Assembly: GCF_005876955.1 (NCBI RefSeq)
Contig: NZ_SSCL01000007.1
Coordinates: 1 to 64,000, forward strand
Length of the DNA: 64,000 nt
Direction of reading: 5' to 3'
Origin: Sinomonas gamaensis
GTDB taxonomy: Bacteria; Actinomycetota; Actinomycetes; Actinomycetales; Micrococcaceae
Shown here piece by piece: positions 33,119 to 41,690 of this stretch. The notes beneath the pieces were generated by a model that had not been told where the DNA came from, did no database searches, and worked only from the letters and a program-made list of their open reading frames with translations. How positions within the stretch are numbered: position 1 is the first letter of the stretch; each line of letters starts with the position of its first letter. Position numbers and translations under genes: made by a program.

Positions 33119-34540
33119 ATGGACCCCGCAGCCTCGTTCGATCCCGCAGACAGAGGCCTGCTTTCCCCGGTCTGGGCCAACCCGGCTGTGTCCGGGGCGA
33201 CAGGCGACGACGCGGTCGTCGCCGCGATGCTCGAGCTTGAGGCAACGTGGGCGGAGACGCTCGAGGCGGCGGGACTCGCCGAGGCGGGGTCCGCGGACGC
33301 TGTGCGAGCCGCCGTCACGCAGGGCACGACAGCTGGAACGTACGACGGCGGCCACGTCGCCGAAGCTTCGCAGGGCGGCGGGAACCCTGTCATCCCGCTC
33401 GTCAAGGTGCTGAGGGGATCCACCGGGGAACCGGGCAAGGCGGCCGTCCACAAGGGCCTCACCAGCCAAGACGTCCTGGACTCGGCGCTCATGCTGGTGG
33501 CCAAGCGAGCGGTCGCGGGCATCCTCGCGGACCTGAGCCCGGCCGCCGAAGCGCTTGCTCAGCTCGCCGATGAGCACCGGACCACCCCGCAAGTGGCCCG
33601 CACGCTCACGCAGCACTCGCTGCCTTCGAGCTTCGGGCTCAAGGCGGCGAACTGGCTTCAAGGGGTGGCTCAGGCGGAGGCGCGCCTCGCGGCCCTGACC
33701 TTCCCGGTCCAGTGCGGCGGGGCGGCGGGGACCAACGCGTCGCTCGTTGCGCTCGGCGGGGAGCCCGCGGCGCTGTCGGCCGACTGGGCGCACCGGACAG
33801 GCCTCGACCCTGCGATCGCCCCGTGGCAGTCGTTCCGCGGACCGATCGCGGATCTGGCCCACGCGCTCGCTGCGGCGACGGCCGCAGCCGGGCACGTCGC
33901 GAACGACGTCATGCTGCTCGCCAGGCCCGAGATAGCGGAGCTCGGCGAGCCGCTCGCGGAGGGTCGCGGGGGATCGTCCGCGATGCCGCAGAAGCAGAAC
34001 CCCGCACTGTCCGTCCTGATCCGCTCGGCCGCGCTGCAGGCGCCGGCGCAGGTGATGCAGATCGAGGTCGCCGCTGCGCTGAGCGAGGACGAGCGGACCG
34101 GCGGTGCGTGGCACAGCGAGTGGCTTGCTCTTCGGACGCTGCTGCGCCTCGCGGGGGGCGCCGCCGCCGCATTGCGCGAGCTCGTCGAGGGCCTCCGCGT
34201 CTTTCCGCACGCCATGCGCCGGAATCTCGACCTCAGCGGGCCGCTCCTCGTGAGCGAGAGGATCATGCTCGAGCTCGCGGGCATCGCCGAGGGCGGGCGC
34301 TCGGGGATCCAGAAAGCCGTCGATGCTGCCCTCGCGGCGGCAGCTCACGGAGCTGACTCTGCCGATCAGGCGAGGGTGCTCCGCAAGGAGCTGAGCGCCG
34401 TCGTGCGCCCTGACGCGGCGGGCGAGGATTTCGACGCGCGGCTCGACGACCTCCTCGAACCTGCCAACTATCAGGGCGACGCGGCGGGAATTGTGGACCG
34501 AATCCTGGCGGACTACGAAGAACGAGACAAGAGGAAGTGA
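33119..34540 (+). CDS. pcaB: 3-carboxy-cis,cis-muconate cycloisomerase
   Basis: 473 residues of the fumarase/adenylosuccinate-lyase superfamily, with the signature GGSSAMPQKQNPALSVLIRS at about 285-304 and the N-terminal LLSPVWANPAVSGATGDD. It lactonises carboxymuconate to 4-carboxymuconolactone. A GTG directly precedes the ATG and could also be used. It lies eight bases after pcaG and is followed seven bases later by the pcaL fusion gene. Confidence 0.95.
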   Translation: MDPAASFDPADRGLLSPVWANPAVSGATGDDAVVAAMLELEATWAETLEAAGLAEAGSADAVRAAVTQGTTAGTYDGGHVAEASQGGGNPVIPLVKVLRGSTGEPGKAAVHKGLTSQDVLDSALMLVAKRAVAGILADLSPAAEALAQLADEHRTTPQVARTLTQHSLPSSFGLKAANWLQGVAQAEARLAALTFPVQCGGAAGTNASLVALGGEPAALSADWAHRTGLDPAIAPWQSFRGPIADLAHALAAATAAAGHVANDVMLLARPEIAELGEPLAEGRGGSSAMPQKQNPALSVLIRSAALQAPAQVMQIEVAAALSEDERTGGAWHSEWLALRTLLRLAGGAAAALRELVEGLRVFPHAMRRNLDLSGPLLVSERIMLELAGIAEGGRSGIQKAVDAALAAAAHGADSADQARVLRKELSAVVRPDAAGEDFDARLDDLLEPANYQGDAAGIVDRILADYEERDKRK

Positions 34541-34547
34541 TCAGCAG

Positions 34548-35789
34548 GTGAGCGTGCCACAGATCCGCGCCGTGCGGCTCTCGCCCCGCGAAGAGCTCGG
34601 CCAGAAGGAACTCGTGGTCCTGGGACCGTCGCTGGGGACGTCGACCGTCATGTGGGACGCCGTCGCGCGTCTCCTCGGGGACGACTACGACCTCCTCGGC
34701 TGGGACCTCCCTGGACACGGCGTCTCTCCCGCGGCGGAGCCGGACACGGAGTTCAGCGTGGGCGAGCTGGCGGACGCGGTAGTCGGCCTTGTCGATTCCA
34801 TCCTGCCGGGCACAGCGTCCTCACCTACGGCGTTCCACTACGCGGGCGACTCCGTGGGCGGGGCGACCGGTGCCGAGCTCGCGCTGCGCCACCCCGAGCG
34901 GCTGCTGACTCTGGCGATGTTCTGCTCCTCGGCGCGCTTCAACGGAGCCGAGGGCTACGCGGAGCGGGCCGAACTCGTCGCGAAGCAGGGGACGGCCGTG
35001 CGGCTGCAGGCCTCGGCAGAGATCTGGTTCGCCCCGGGCTTCCTCGCGGAGCATCCCACGGAGTCTTCGCGTCTGCTCCACACCCTCCGGGACGCCGACC
35101 GCTTCGGCTACGCCGCCGTCTGCCGCGCCATCGCCGCCTACGACGTCCGCGACCGCTTCACCGAGATCGCGGTTCCGTTCCTTGCGGTCGCTGGCGAGTT
35201 CGACTCGGTCTGCCCGTTCTCCGACGCGCAATGGATGGCCGAGCACGCGCAGCAGGGCACCGCCGTCGAGCTTCCCGGCGTCGCCCACATTGCGCCCACG
35301 GAGAACCCCGCCGCAGTCGCGGGGCTGCTGCGAAAGCACTTTGCGGGCGGCGCGTTGAAGGCGCCGGTCGACCCGCGGGCCGGCGTCGTCCAGCCCGGCG
35401 CCACCCAGCGCGAGGTGTACGACGGCGGCATGGTGGTTCGGCGCGAGGTGCTCGGCGACGCGCACGTGGACCGGGCGAATGCAAGCATCGACGAGTTCAC
35501 GTCCGAGTTCCAGAACATGATCACGCGTATCGCGTGGGGCGGCATCTGGACGCGCCCCGGGCTCACCCGGCAGATGCGCTCGGTAGCGGTGCTCACGGCG
35601 ATGATCGCCCACGGCCACTGGGACGAGTTCGCGATGCACGTGCGCGCGGCCCTGAGGAATGGGCTCACGCGGGACGAGATCAAGGAAGTGATCCTGCAGA
35701 GCGCGATCTATTGCGGGGTGCCGTCTGCCAACACGGCTTTCAAGGTGGCGCAGAAGACTTTGGCAGCTATCGATGAGGAACAGCAGTGA
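34548..35789 (+). CDS. pcaL: bifunctional 3-oxoadipate enol-lactonase / 4-carboxymuconolactone decarboxylase
   Basis: 413 residues, a fusion of two enzymes as known from Rhodococcus and Streptomyces (PcaL/PcaDC). Residues 1 to about 265 are an alpha/beta hydrolase with the nucleophile Ser in YAGDSVGGATG, Asp in AGEFDSVCPF and His in GVAHIAPTEN (enol-lactonase, PcaD). From about 285 on is the decarboxylase domain (GDAHVDRANASIDEFTSEFQ, AYCG-type end ILQSAIYCGVPSANTAF). It turns carboxymuconolactone into 3-oxoadipate. GTG start at 34548 with AGGAAG upstream; its stop overlaps the pcaF start by 4 nt. Confidence 0.95.
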   Translation: MSVPQIRAVRLSPREELGQKELVVLGPSLGTSTVMWDAVARLLGDDYDLLGWDLPGHGVSPAAEPDTEFSVGELADAVVGLVDSILPGTASSPTAFHYAGDSVGGATGAELALRHPERLLTLAMFCSSARFNGAEGYAERAELVAKQGTAVRLQASAEIWFAPGFLAEHPTESSRLLHTLRDADRFGYAAVCRAIAAYDVRDRFTEIAVPFLAVAGEFDSVCPFSDAQWMAEHAQQGTAVELPGVAHIAPTENPAAVAGLLRKHFAGGALKAPVDPRAGVVQPGATQREVYDGGMVVRREVLGDAHVDRANASIDEFTSEFQNMITRIAWGGIWTRPGLTRQMRSVAVLTAMIAHGHWDEFAMHVRAALRNGLTRDEIKEVILQSAIYCGVPSANTAFKVAQKTLAAIDEEQQ

Positions 35790-37048
35790 CTGAAGCATTC
35801 GTGTATGACGCCGTCCGGACCCCATTCGGCAAGTTCGGGGGCGGCCTCGCCGGCGTCCGTCCCGACGATCTGGCCGCGCACATCGTGCGCGCAATCGTCG
35901 ACCGAGCTCCGGGCCTCACCGCCGAGGCCCTCGAGGGTACCGACGGCAAGCACAGCGCGCTGGACGAGGTGATCTTCGGCAATGCCAACGGGGCCGGGGA
36001 GGAGAACCGCAACGTGGCGCGCATGGCCACGCTCCTTGCCGGCCTCCCCACGTCGATTCCCGGCACGACCGTGAACCGCCTCTGCGGTTCGTCGCTCGAC
36101 GGGGCGATGATCGCGTCGCGCCAGATCGCGGTGGGCGACGCGGACGTGGTCCTCGTGGGTGGCGTCGAGTCGATGAGCCGGGCGCCGTGGGTGCTCCCGA
36201 AGACCGAGAAGCCGTACCCGGCGGGCGACCTGCAGCTCTCCTCGACGACCCTCGGCTGGCGGCTCGTGAACCCGAACATGCCGTCGGAGTGGACGGTGTC
36301 CTTGGGCGAGGCGACCGAGCAGCTTCGCGAGCGCCACGCGATCGGCCGCGATCGGCAGGACGAATTCGCCGCGCGCTCCCACAATCTGTCCGACAAGGCG
36401 TGGAACGAGGGCTTCTACGACGACCTCGTCGTCCCCATGCCCGGCACCGACCTCAGCCGGGACGAGGGCATCCGTCCCGGCTCGAGCGCCGAGAAGCTCG
36501 CCGGCCTGCGGACGTCGTTCCGACCCGACAACGGAGATCGTTCTGGCTCGACGAAGGGCGGCACGGTGACCGCGGGCAACGCGTCCCCGCTCTCGGACGG
36601 CGCTTCTGCTGTGCTGCTCGGCTCCGAGGCCGCGGCTGGCACGCTCGGCCTCGAGCCCATCGCGCGCATCGCCGGACGCGGCGCGGCCGCCAATGAGCCG
36701 CAGTTCTTCGGCTTCGCCCCGGTCGAGGCGGCGAACCGCGCCCTCGAGAAGGCGGGCATTGGCTGGGACCAGGTGGGCGCCGTCGAACTTAATGAAGCGT
36801 TCGCCGCGCAGTCGCTAGCGTGCCTCGACGCATGGAAGATCGACCCCGAGATCGTCAACCAGCACGGCGGTGCGATCGCGATGGGCCACCCGCTCGGCGC
36901 GTCCGGCGGCCGCATCCTCGGCACCCTCGCGCGCAGCCTGCAGCGCAGCGGCGAGCGGTGGGGTGTCGCGGCGATCTGCATCGGTGTGGGTCAGGGCCTC
37001 GCGGTGGTGCTCGAGAACGTCGCGGCTTCCAAGCAGAGTGCGAAGTAA
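35786..37048 (+). CDS. pcaF: 3-oxoadipyl-CoA thiolase
   Basis: 420-residue thiolase. Acyl-accepting Cys100 is in TVNRLCGSSLDG; the catalytic His is in GGAIAMGHPLGASGG and the second Cys in AICIGVGQGLAVVLE. It cleaves 3-oxoadipyl-CoA with CoA to succinyl-CoA and acetyl-CoA, the last step of the pathway. GTG start overlaps the pcaL stop by 4 nt. Placement between pcaL and pcaIJ supports PcaF over a general acetyl-CoA acetyltransferase. Confidence 0.94.
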   Translation: MTEAFVYDAVRTPFGKFGGGLAGVRPDDLAAHIVRAIVDRAPGLTAEALEGTDGKHSALDEVIFGNANGAGEENRNVARMATLLAGLPTSIPGTTVNRLCGSSLDGAMIASRQIAVGDADVVLVGGVESMSRAPWVLPKTEKPYPAGDLQLSSTTLGWRLVNPNMPSEWTVSLGEATEQLRERHAIGRDRQDEFAARSHNLSDKAWNEGFYDDLVVPMPGTDLSRDEGIRPGSSAEKLAGLRTSFRPDNGDRSGSTKGGTVTAGNASPLSDGASAVLLGSEAAAGTLGLEPIARIAGRGAAANEPQFFGFAPVEAANRALEKAGIGWDQVGAVELNEAFAAQSLACLDAWKIDPEIVNQHGGAIAMGHPLGASGGRILGTLARSLQRSGERWGVAAICIGVGQGLAVVLENVAASKQSAK

Positions 37049-37057
37049 GGGGCGAAC

Positions 37058-37717
37058 ATGCTGGAATTCAAGGACACGGTCGCCGAGGCTGTTGCGGACG
37101 TCCAGGACGGTTCGACGGTGATGATCGGCGGCTTCGGCAACGCCGGGCAGCCGTTCGAGCTCATCGATGCGCTGCTGCAGAGCGGCGCGCGTGATCTCAC
37201 GGTCGTCAACAACAACGCGGGCCAGGCCGACGAGGGCCTCGCACTCCTCATCAAGGAGGGCCGCGTGCGCAAGATGATCTGCTCGTTCCCGCGGCAGAGC
37301 GACTCGTGGCACTTCGACGCGAAGTACCGGGCGGGGGAGATCGAGCTCGAGCTCGTCCCGCAGGGCAACCTCGCCGAGCGCATTCGCGCGGCGGGGGCGG
37401 GGATCGGCGGCTTCTTCACGCCCACCGGCTACGGAACGATGCTGGCCGAGGGCAAGGAGACCCGCTTCCTCGATGGCAAGTGGCAGGTCTTCGAGACGCC
37501 GATCCACGCGGACGTCGCCCTCATCAAGGCGCTCAAGGCCGACGGCAAGGGCAACCTCGTGTACCGCAAGACCGCACGGAACTTCGGTCCCATCATGGCC
37601 GCCGCGGCGAAGCAGACCATCGTCCAGGTCTCGGAAGTGGTGCCGGTCGGCGGCCTCGATCCGGAGAACGTCGTGACGCCGGGCATCTACGTCAACACGA
37701 TCGTGAAGGTGGGCTGA
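37058..37717 (+). CDS. pcaI: 3-oxoadipate CoA-transferase subunit A
   Basis: 219-residue family I CoA-transferase alpha subunit. The glycine-rich VMIGGFGNAGQPFELIDALL at about 25-44 and the later IGGFFTPTGYGTMLAEGKE are typical. With PcaJ it moves CoA from succinyl-CoA to 3-oxoadipate. It lies nine bases after pcaF and three before pcaJ. Confidence 0.94.
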   Translation: MLEFKDTVAEAVADVQDGSTVMIGGFGNAGQPFELIDALLQSGARDLTVVNNNAGQADEGLALLIKEGRVRKMICSFPRQSDSWHFDAKYRAGEIELELVPQGNLAERIRAAGAGIGGFFTPTGYGTMLAEGKETRFLDGKWQVFETPIHADVALIKALKADGKGNLVYRKTARNFGPIMAAAAKQTIVQVSEVVPVGGLDPENVVTPGIYVNTIVKVG

Positions 37718-37720
37718 ACC

Positions 37721-38404
37721 ATGGCTGAGACCTCGACTTCGGCTGTCCCCTCGGGCACTGCGCAGAAGACCAGCGACACTCCCCTCGGCCGCGACGACCT
37801 CGCGCGGCTCGTGGCCCGGGACATCGCGCCCGGCTCGTTCGTGAACCTCGGCATCGGCCAGCCGACGCTCGTCTCGAATTACCTCACCGAGGAGCAGAAC
37901 ATCACGCTCCACACGGAGAACGGGATGCTCGGCATGGGCCCCGAGGCCAAGGGCGACGAGATCGACCCGGACCTCATCAACGCTGGCAAGATCCCCGTGA
38001 CCGAGCTTCCGGGCGCGAGCTACTTCCACCACGCCGACTCCTTCGCGATGATGCGCGGCGGTCACCTCGACGTGTGCGTGCTCGGCGCCTTCCAGGTCTC
38101 GGCGAAGGGCGACCTCGCGAACTGGCACACCGGCGCGCCCGACGCAATTCCCGCCGTCGGCGGTGCGATGGACCTCGCGACCGGGGCAAAGGACGTGTAC
38201 GTCATGATGACCCTCCTGAGCAAGGACGGGAAGTCCAAGCTGGTCCCGCAGTGCACCTACCCGGTCACCGGAGTCGGCTGCGTCACGAGGGTCTACACGG
38301 ACAAGGCCGTCTTCCTCATCACGGACGACGGCGTGCGCGTGCGGGAGACCTTCGGCGTCACCTTCGAGGAGCTCGCCGAACTCATGGACGTCCCGCTGAG
38401 ATGA
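37721..38404 (+). CDS. pcaJ: 3-oxoadipate CoA-transferase subunit B
   Basis: 227-residue beta subunit with the catalytic Glu in LHTENGMLGMGP (about 64-75) and the VNLGIGQPTLVSNYL stretch before it. A 20-residue Ser/Thr-rich lead precedes the conserved LGRDDLARLVARDI. Its stop overlaps the start of the regulator gene pcaR by 4 nt. Confidence 0.94.
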   Translation: MAETSTSAVPSGTAQKTSDTPLGRDDLARLVARDIAPGSFVNLGIGQPTLVSNYLTEEQNITLHTENGMLGMGPEAKGDEIDPDLINAGKIPVTELPGASYFHHADSFAMMRGGHLDVCVLGAFQVSAKGDLANWHTGAPDAIPAVGGAMDLATGAKDVYVMMTLLSKDGKSKLVPQCTYPVTGVGCVTRVYTDKAVFLITDDGVRVRETFGVTFEELAELMDVPLR

Positions 38405-39195
38405 GCGAAAGCACAGCGCCCGGCGACCAGTTCGTGCAGTCGCTCGCGCGCGGGCTCGCCGTTGTCCGCTCGTTCGACGCCGAGCATCAGGAGATGACCC
38501 TCTCCGAGGTCGCGGCCCGCACCGGGCTCACGCGCGCGACGGCACGCCGTTTCCTGCACACGCTCGTCGAGCTGGGGTACATGCGCACGGACGGACGCAC
38601 CTTCGCGCTCACGCCCCTCGTCCTCCAACTCGGGTACGCGTACCTCTCCGGCCAGCGTCTGCCCGAGCTCGCCCAGCCGTTCCTCGAGGACCTCTCGCAT
38701 CGCGAGGGGGAGTCGACGTCGCTCGCGATCCTCGACGGCACGGACATCGTGTACTTGGCACGGATCCATACGCGCCGGATCATCTCGGTGGGGATTTCGC
38801 CCGGGACCCGGTTCCCTGCGCACGCCACTTCGATGGGACGGGTCCTGCTCGCGGCGCTCCCCGCCGTCGACCTCGAGGCGTACTTCGCCACGGCGCGGCT
38901 CGACGCCCTCACACCTCGGACCCTCACCTCGCGCGAGGCGATCGAGGCGGAACTCGCGAAGATCCGCGCAGGTGGTTACGCCGTCGTCGACCAGGAGCTC
39001 GAGGTGGGCCTGCGCTCGCTCGCCGTCCCGGTGCTCGCAGGGGACGGCACGACGATGGCGGCGATCAACCTCGCGCTGTCTGCCCGGCTCGACGGCGGTG
39101 AGGACCGTGAGTCCGAGGTCCAGCGGCTGGTACCCGAGCTGCAGAAGACTGCGGCGGCGATTGCCGATGCGGCTCGAGCGGCGGGCGTTTCCTGA
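38401..39195 (+). CDS. pcaR: IclR-family regulator of the pca operon
   Basis: 264 residues. N-terminal winged helix (QSLARGLAVVRSFDAEHQEM, then ARTGLTRATARRFLHTLVEL) and C-terminal IclR effector domain (LARIHTRRIISVGISPGTRF, HATSMGRVLLAALP, YAVVDQELEVGLRSLAVPV). It is closest in plan to the PcaR/PobR/PcaU subgroup. It is the last gene of the operon it should control, coupled to pcaJ by a 4-nt overlap. Candidate sites: 31626-31640 and 26513-26527. Confidence 0.9.
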   Translation: MSESTAPGDQFVQSLARGLAVVRSFDAEHQEMTLSEVAARTGLTRATARRFLHTLVELGYMRTDGRTFALTPLVLQLGYAYLSGQRLPELAQPFLEDLSHREGESTSLAILDGTDIVYLARIHTRRIISVGISPGTRFPAHATSMGRVLLAALPAVDLEAYFATARLDALTPRTLTSREAIEAELAKIRAGGYAVVDQELEVGLRSLAVPVLAGDGTTMAAINLALSARLDGGEDRESEVQRLVPELQKTAAAIADAARAAGVS

Positions 39196-39258
39196 GCGTT
39201 CGCTTCATCTCGGCGCCGCACGGACTCAGTGTCGCCGATGAGCGGTACCGTGGAACGC

Positions 39259-39900
39259 ATGGATTCAGGAAGCGGATCCCAGCAACTCTCTGCTGCGCCC
39301 ACGCCTGCGCCGGTCGCTCCCCCGGGCCCGAAGCCCGTCCCCGCTCGACGACGGATCCTCGATGCGTCCTACACCCTTTTCGCGCAGCGCGGGATTCGGG
39401 ATGTCGGCGTCGACGAACTCATCGAGAACGCGGGCGTGGCGAGGGCCACGTTCTACAGTCACTTCCGCTCGAAGGACGATCTGGTGCTCGCGTATCTCGC
39501 GCGGCTCTTCGAGGCGCGGTCGGCGGCCATCGATACCGCGGTCCGTGGCGGAGGCGAGGGTCCCTCCGCGCTTCTGGGGATCTTCGACGTCTTCGCCAAG
39601 GTCTTCAGACCGGGCGTCAATGATGGCAGCTCGTTTGTGCATGTCCTCATCGAAATGGGCGCGGACCATCCCCTCGGAAAGGCGAGCATCGACTATCTGG
39701 CCCAGACACGGACTCAGATTGCGGCTCTCGCGAGCGAGGCGGGTCTCCGCGACACTCAGGAATTCGCCACCAAGTGCCATCTCCTCATCAAGGGCGCCGT
39801 CGTTTCGGCGGCTGAGGGCGACTGGGACGCGGTCGAGCACGCCCGGAGCATGGCCGGGCCGCTGATCGAGCAGTACCGGATTTCGCCGCCCCAGCTATAG
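39259..39900 (+). CDS. TetR-family regulator
   Basis: 213 residues from the ATG at 39259. The N-terminal 27 residues are Pro/Ala-rich and probably disordered. The TetR helix-turn-helix follows (ARRRILDASYTLFAQRGIRD, VDELIENAGVARATFYSHFR, SKDDLVLAYL). The ligand domain is unassigned. In-frame starts at 39229 (GTG) and 39238 (ATG) are possible; none has a clear ribosome site. It follows pcaR by 63 nt and may be expressed separately. Target unknown. Confidence 0.87.
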   Translation: MDSGSGSQQLSAAPTPAPVAPPGPKPVPARRRILDASYTLFAQRGIRDVGVDELIENAGVARATFYSHFRSKDDLVLAYLARLFEARSAAIDTAVRGGGEGPSALLGIFDVFAKVFRPGVNDGSSFVHVLIEMGADHPLGKASIDYLAQTRTQIAALASEAGLRDTQEFATKCHLLIKGAVVSAAEGDWDAVEHARSMAGPLIEQYRISPPQL

Positions 39901-39926
39901 CCCGACTTGGCTATAGCCCGTCTTGG
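39895..39926. repeat. 16-bp tandem repeat over the TetR gene stop
   Basis: CTATAGCCCGACTTGG and CTATAGCCCGTCTTGG lie in direct tandem, with a third partial CTACAGCC at 39927. The first copy contains the TAG stop of the TetR gene, and the partial third gives the TAG stop of the convergent small gene. Confidence 0.65.
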
Positions 39927-40139
39927 CTACAGCCAACGCGGCCAAGCGCGACGTTCCGCCTCCGCCTCCAAGCGCTCCACCACCCTGTCGGCATCGGCGA
40001 CTCTCGATCGGGCGAGCGCGAGCCCCTGATCAGCCCGTTGCTTCTCACTGCGCGCGAGATCGAGCAGGATCTCGATCTCCTCACGGCTGAGGTCGCTCAG
40101 TCCGGCCACGGTCGGCCTCCATCCGGCTGGGATCCCCAC
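39927..40139 (-). CDS. small helical hypothetical protein (70 aa)
   Basis: The product (from GTG at 40139) ends in a long charged helix: LSREEIEILLDLARSEKQRA, then LARSRVADADRVVERLEAEAE and a closing WPRWL, likely a coiled coil. No known motif. TAGGGT ends four bases before the GTG, suggesting a leaderless start. A longer reading to an ATG at 40220 would overlap the start codon of the divergent HNH gene and is less likely. Convergent with the TetR gene. Confidence 0.5.
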   Translation of the reverse strand: MGIPAGWRPTVAGLSDLSREEIEILLDLARSEKQRADQGLALARSRVADADRVVERLEAEAERRAWPRWL

Positions 40140-40218
40140 TTGGACCCTACCCGCGGCAGATTCTCGTAGACTCACGCCGCCGGCTTGTTTTGTCGGAGCC
40201 CCATGATTGCCTTGCGTC

Positions 40219-41580
40219 ATGGGGGAAGACGAGGGGGATCCGTCGGTTCCGCAGGGGCCGAATGAGGAGCCGGAGCGGGAGATCGCAGACGCGCCCGCGT
40301 CGATATCGCCGGCCGCGCTCGCTCACGAAGCGCACACCGCGTATGTCGAGCAACTGCTGAAGACGGTGCAGGTGCTGGAAGCCTGCGAATCGCGGATGCA
40401 TGCGCTGCGAGCGCATGTCATCTCGGCCCTGCACGAACAAGTCCGCCGGGCCGCGAGCAGTCGGATCGAGGCCGCCGAGGCGGTGTCGGTGACGGCGTCC
40501 GAGATCGCAGCAGTACTGAACGTTGGGCAGCGCAGCGCCCGCTCCTTGGTAGACGAGTGCCTGACGCTGGCGGATCCAGAATTCGTGCCGGTCCTCGACG
40601 CGCTGCGCGAGGGACGGCTTACGCGCCGGCAGGCGCGGGCTGTGCTGGAACTCGCGGTCGTGGTTTCTCCGGGAAAGAGGGTCCCGTTCTGCACCGCCGC
40701 CGTCGCCGTGGCCTGTCCGGATGACCCGTCGCTCGTGCCCAGCCCCGGCGCACTCGGCCGGCGCCTGCGGCGGCTCGTGGAGAAGTATGCGGACGAGCCT
40801 TTGGCGCAGCGGAAGGAACGGGCGGCGGCGTCCCGGCGAGTTGAGATTGAACCCGCGAAGGACGGGATGTGCTGGCTCACGGCGCACCTGCCGGTGGAGG
40901 TCGGCGCCGCGATCGATACCCGCCTTGAGGCTCTCGCCCGGTCGCTCCAGGGCCAAGAAGAGGGTCGCGGAATCGGGCAACTGCGTGCAGACGCCTTCCG
41001 AGACCTCTTGTTGGGCTCGTCGCCGGAGAGCCCTGCGGGAGGCGTGCGGACCGAGGTCGTCGTGACCGTTCCCGCGAGGACCCTCTCGGGGGAATCGGAC
41101 ACCGCGGCCGAGATCCTCGGGTACGGTCCGTTGGACGCCCCGACCGCGCGGCTGCTTGCAGCCCAGGCGGAGACCTGGACAACGATGTGGGTTGACGATG
41201 GCAGCGGGGCTCCTTTGGCACTCGGACGACGGCGGTACTCGCCGTCGCTGGCGATTCGCCGTTTCCTCGGTGCGAGGGACCGCGTCTGCCGGTTCCCGGG
41301 GTGCGACAAGCCAGCAGCCGCAACAGAGGCCGATCACACGATCGAGTGGCAGGACGGCGGCGAAACTGACGCCGGCAATCTGGCGCTGCTCTGCCGCGAG
41401 CACCACCGCCTCAAGTCGCTTGGCCTGTGGAGGGTGCGGCACGTTGAGCCCAGGCCGCGGGAAGAGGGGACGGCAGCGGGAGAAGATCAGGGGCGGCCTG
41501 GCGGAGTTCTCGAGTGGACGTCGCCAACGGGGCGGCGATACATCACCTACCCGGAGTCGGACACCCCTCCGCCGTTCTGA
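40219..41580 (+). CDS. DUF222 / HNH endonuclease domain protein
   Basis: 453 residues: a DUF222 helical region (about 30-330; VTASEIAAVLNVGQRSARSL, GRLTRRQARAVLELAV, VEVGAAIDTRLEALARSL) followed by a C-terminal HNH domain (CRFPGCDKPAAATEADHTIE, then LALLCREHHRLKSLG). The HNH metal-binding residues are present. These 13E12-type proteins are abundant in actinobacteria, often in many copies; a mobile-element or DNA-processing role is suspected but unproven. ATG at 40219; an upstream in-frame TTG is less likely. Confidence 0.9.
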   Translation: MGEDEGDPSVPQGPNEEPEREIADAPASISPAALAHEAHTAYVEQLLKTVQVLEACESRMHALRAHVISALHEQVRRAASSRIEAAEAVSVTASEIAAVLNVGQRSARSLVDECLTLADPEFVPVLDALREGRLTRRQARAVLELAVVVSPGKRVPFCTAAVAVACPDDPSLVPSPGALGRRLRRLVEKYADEPLAQRKERAAASRRVEIEPAKDGMCWLTAHLPVEVGAAIDTRLEALARSLQGQEEGRGIGQLRADAFRDLLLGSSPESPAGGVRTEVVVTVPARTLSGESDTAAEILGYGPLDAPTARLLAAQAETWTTMWVDDGSGAPLALGRRRYSPSLAIRRFLGARDRVCRFPGCDKPAAATEADHTIEWQDGGETDAGNLALLCREHHRLKSLGLWRVRHVEPRPREEGTAAGEDQGRPGGVLEWTSPTGRRYITYPESDTPPPF

Positions 41581-41690
41581 CGGGCGGCGGTCCTGGGCCG
41601 CCTGTTCTACAGTGGACCAGTCCGCGGTAACGATCCCAGCGATGGATTTCGTCCGAAAACCAGTCCCGGCGAGAAAAGGAGGGTGGCATC

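Noticed and set aside
34548-35789. pcaL fusion as a sequencing artefact of two genes
   Set aside because: Fused PcaD-PcaC proteins are well known in actinobacteria, and the frame is continuous through the linker.
40140-40220. Longer start for the small minus-strand gene, overlapping the HNH start codon
   Set aside because: It would make two divergent genes share start-codon bases; the inner GTG has a leaderless -10 signal.
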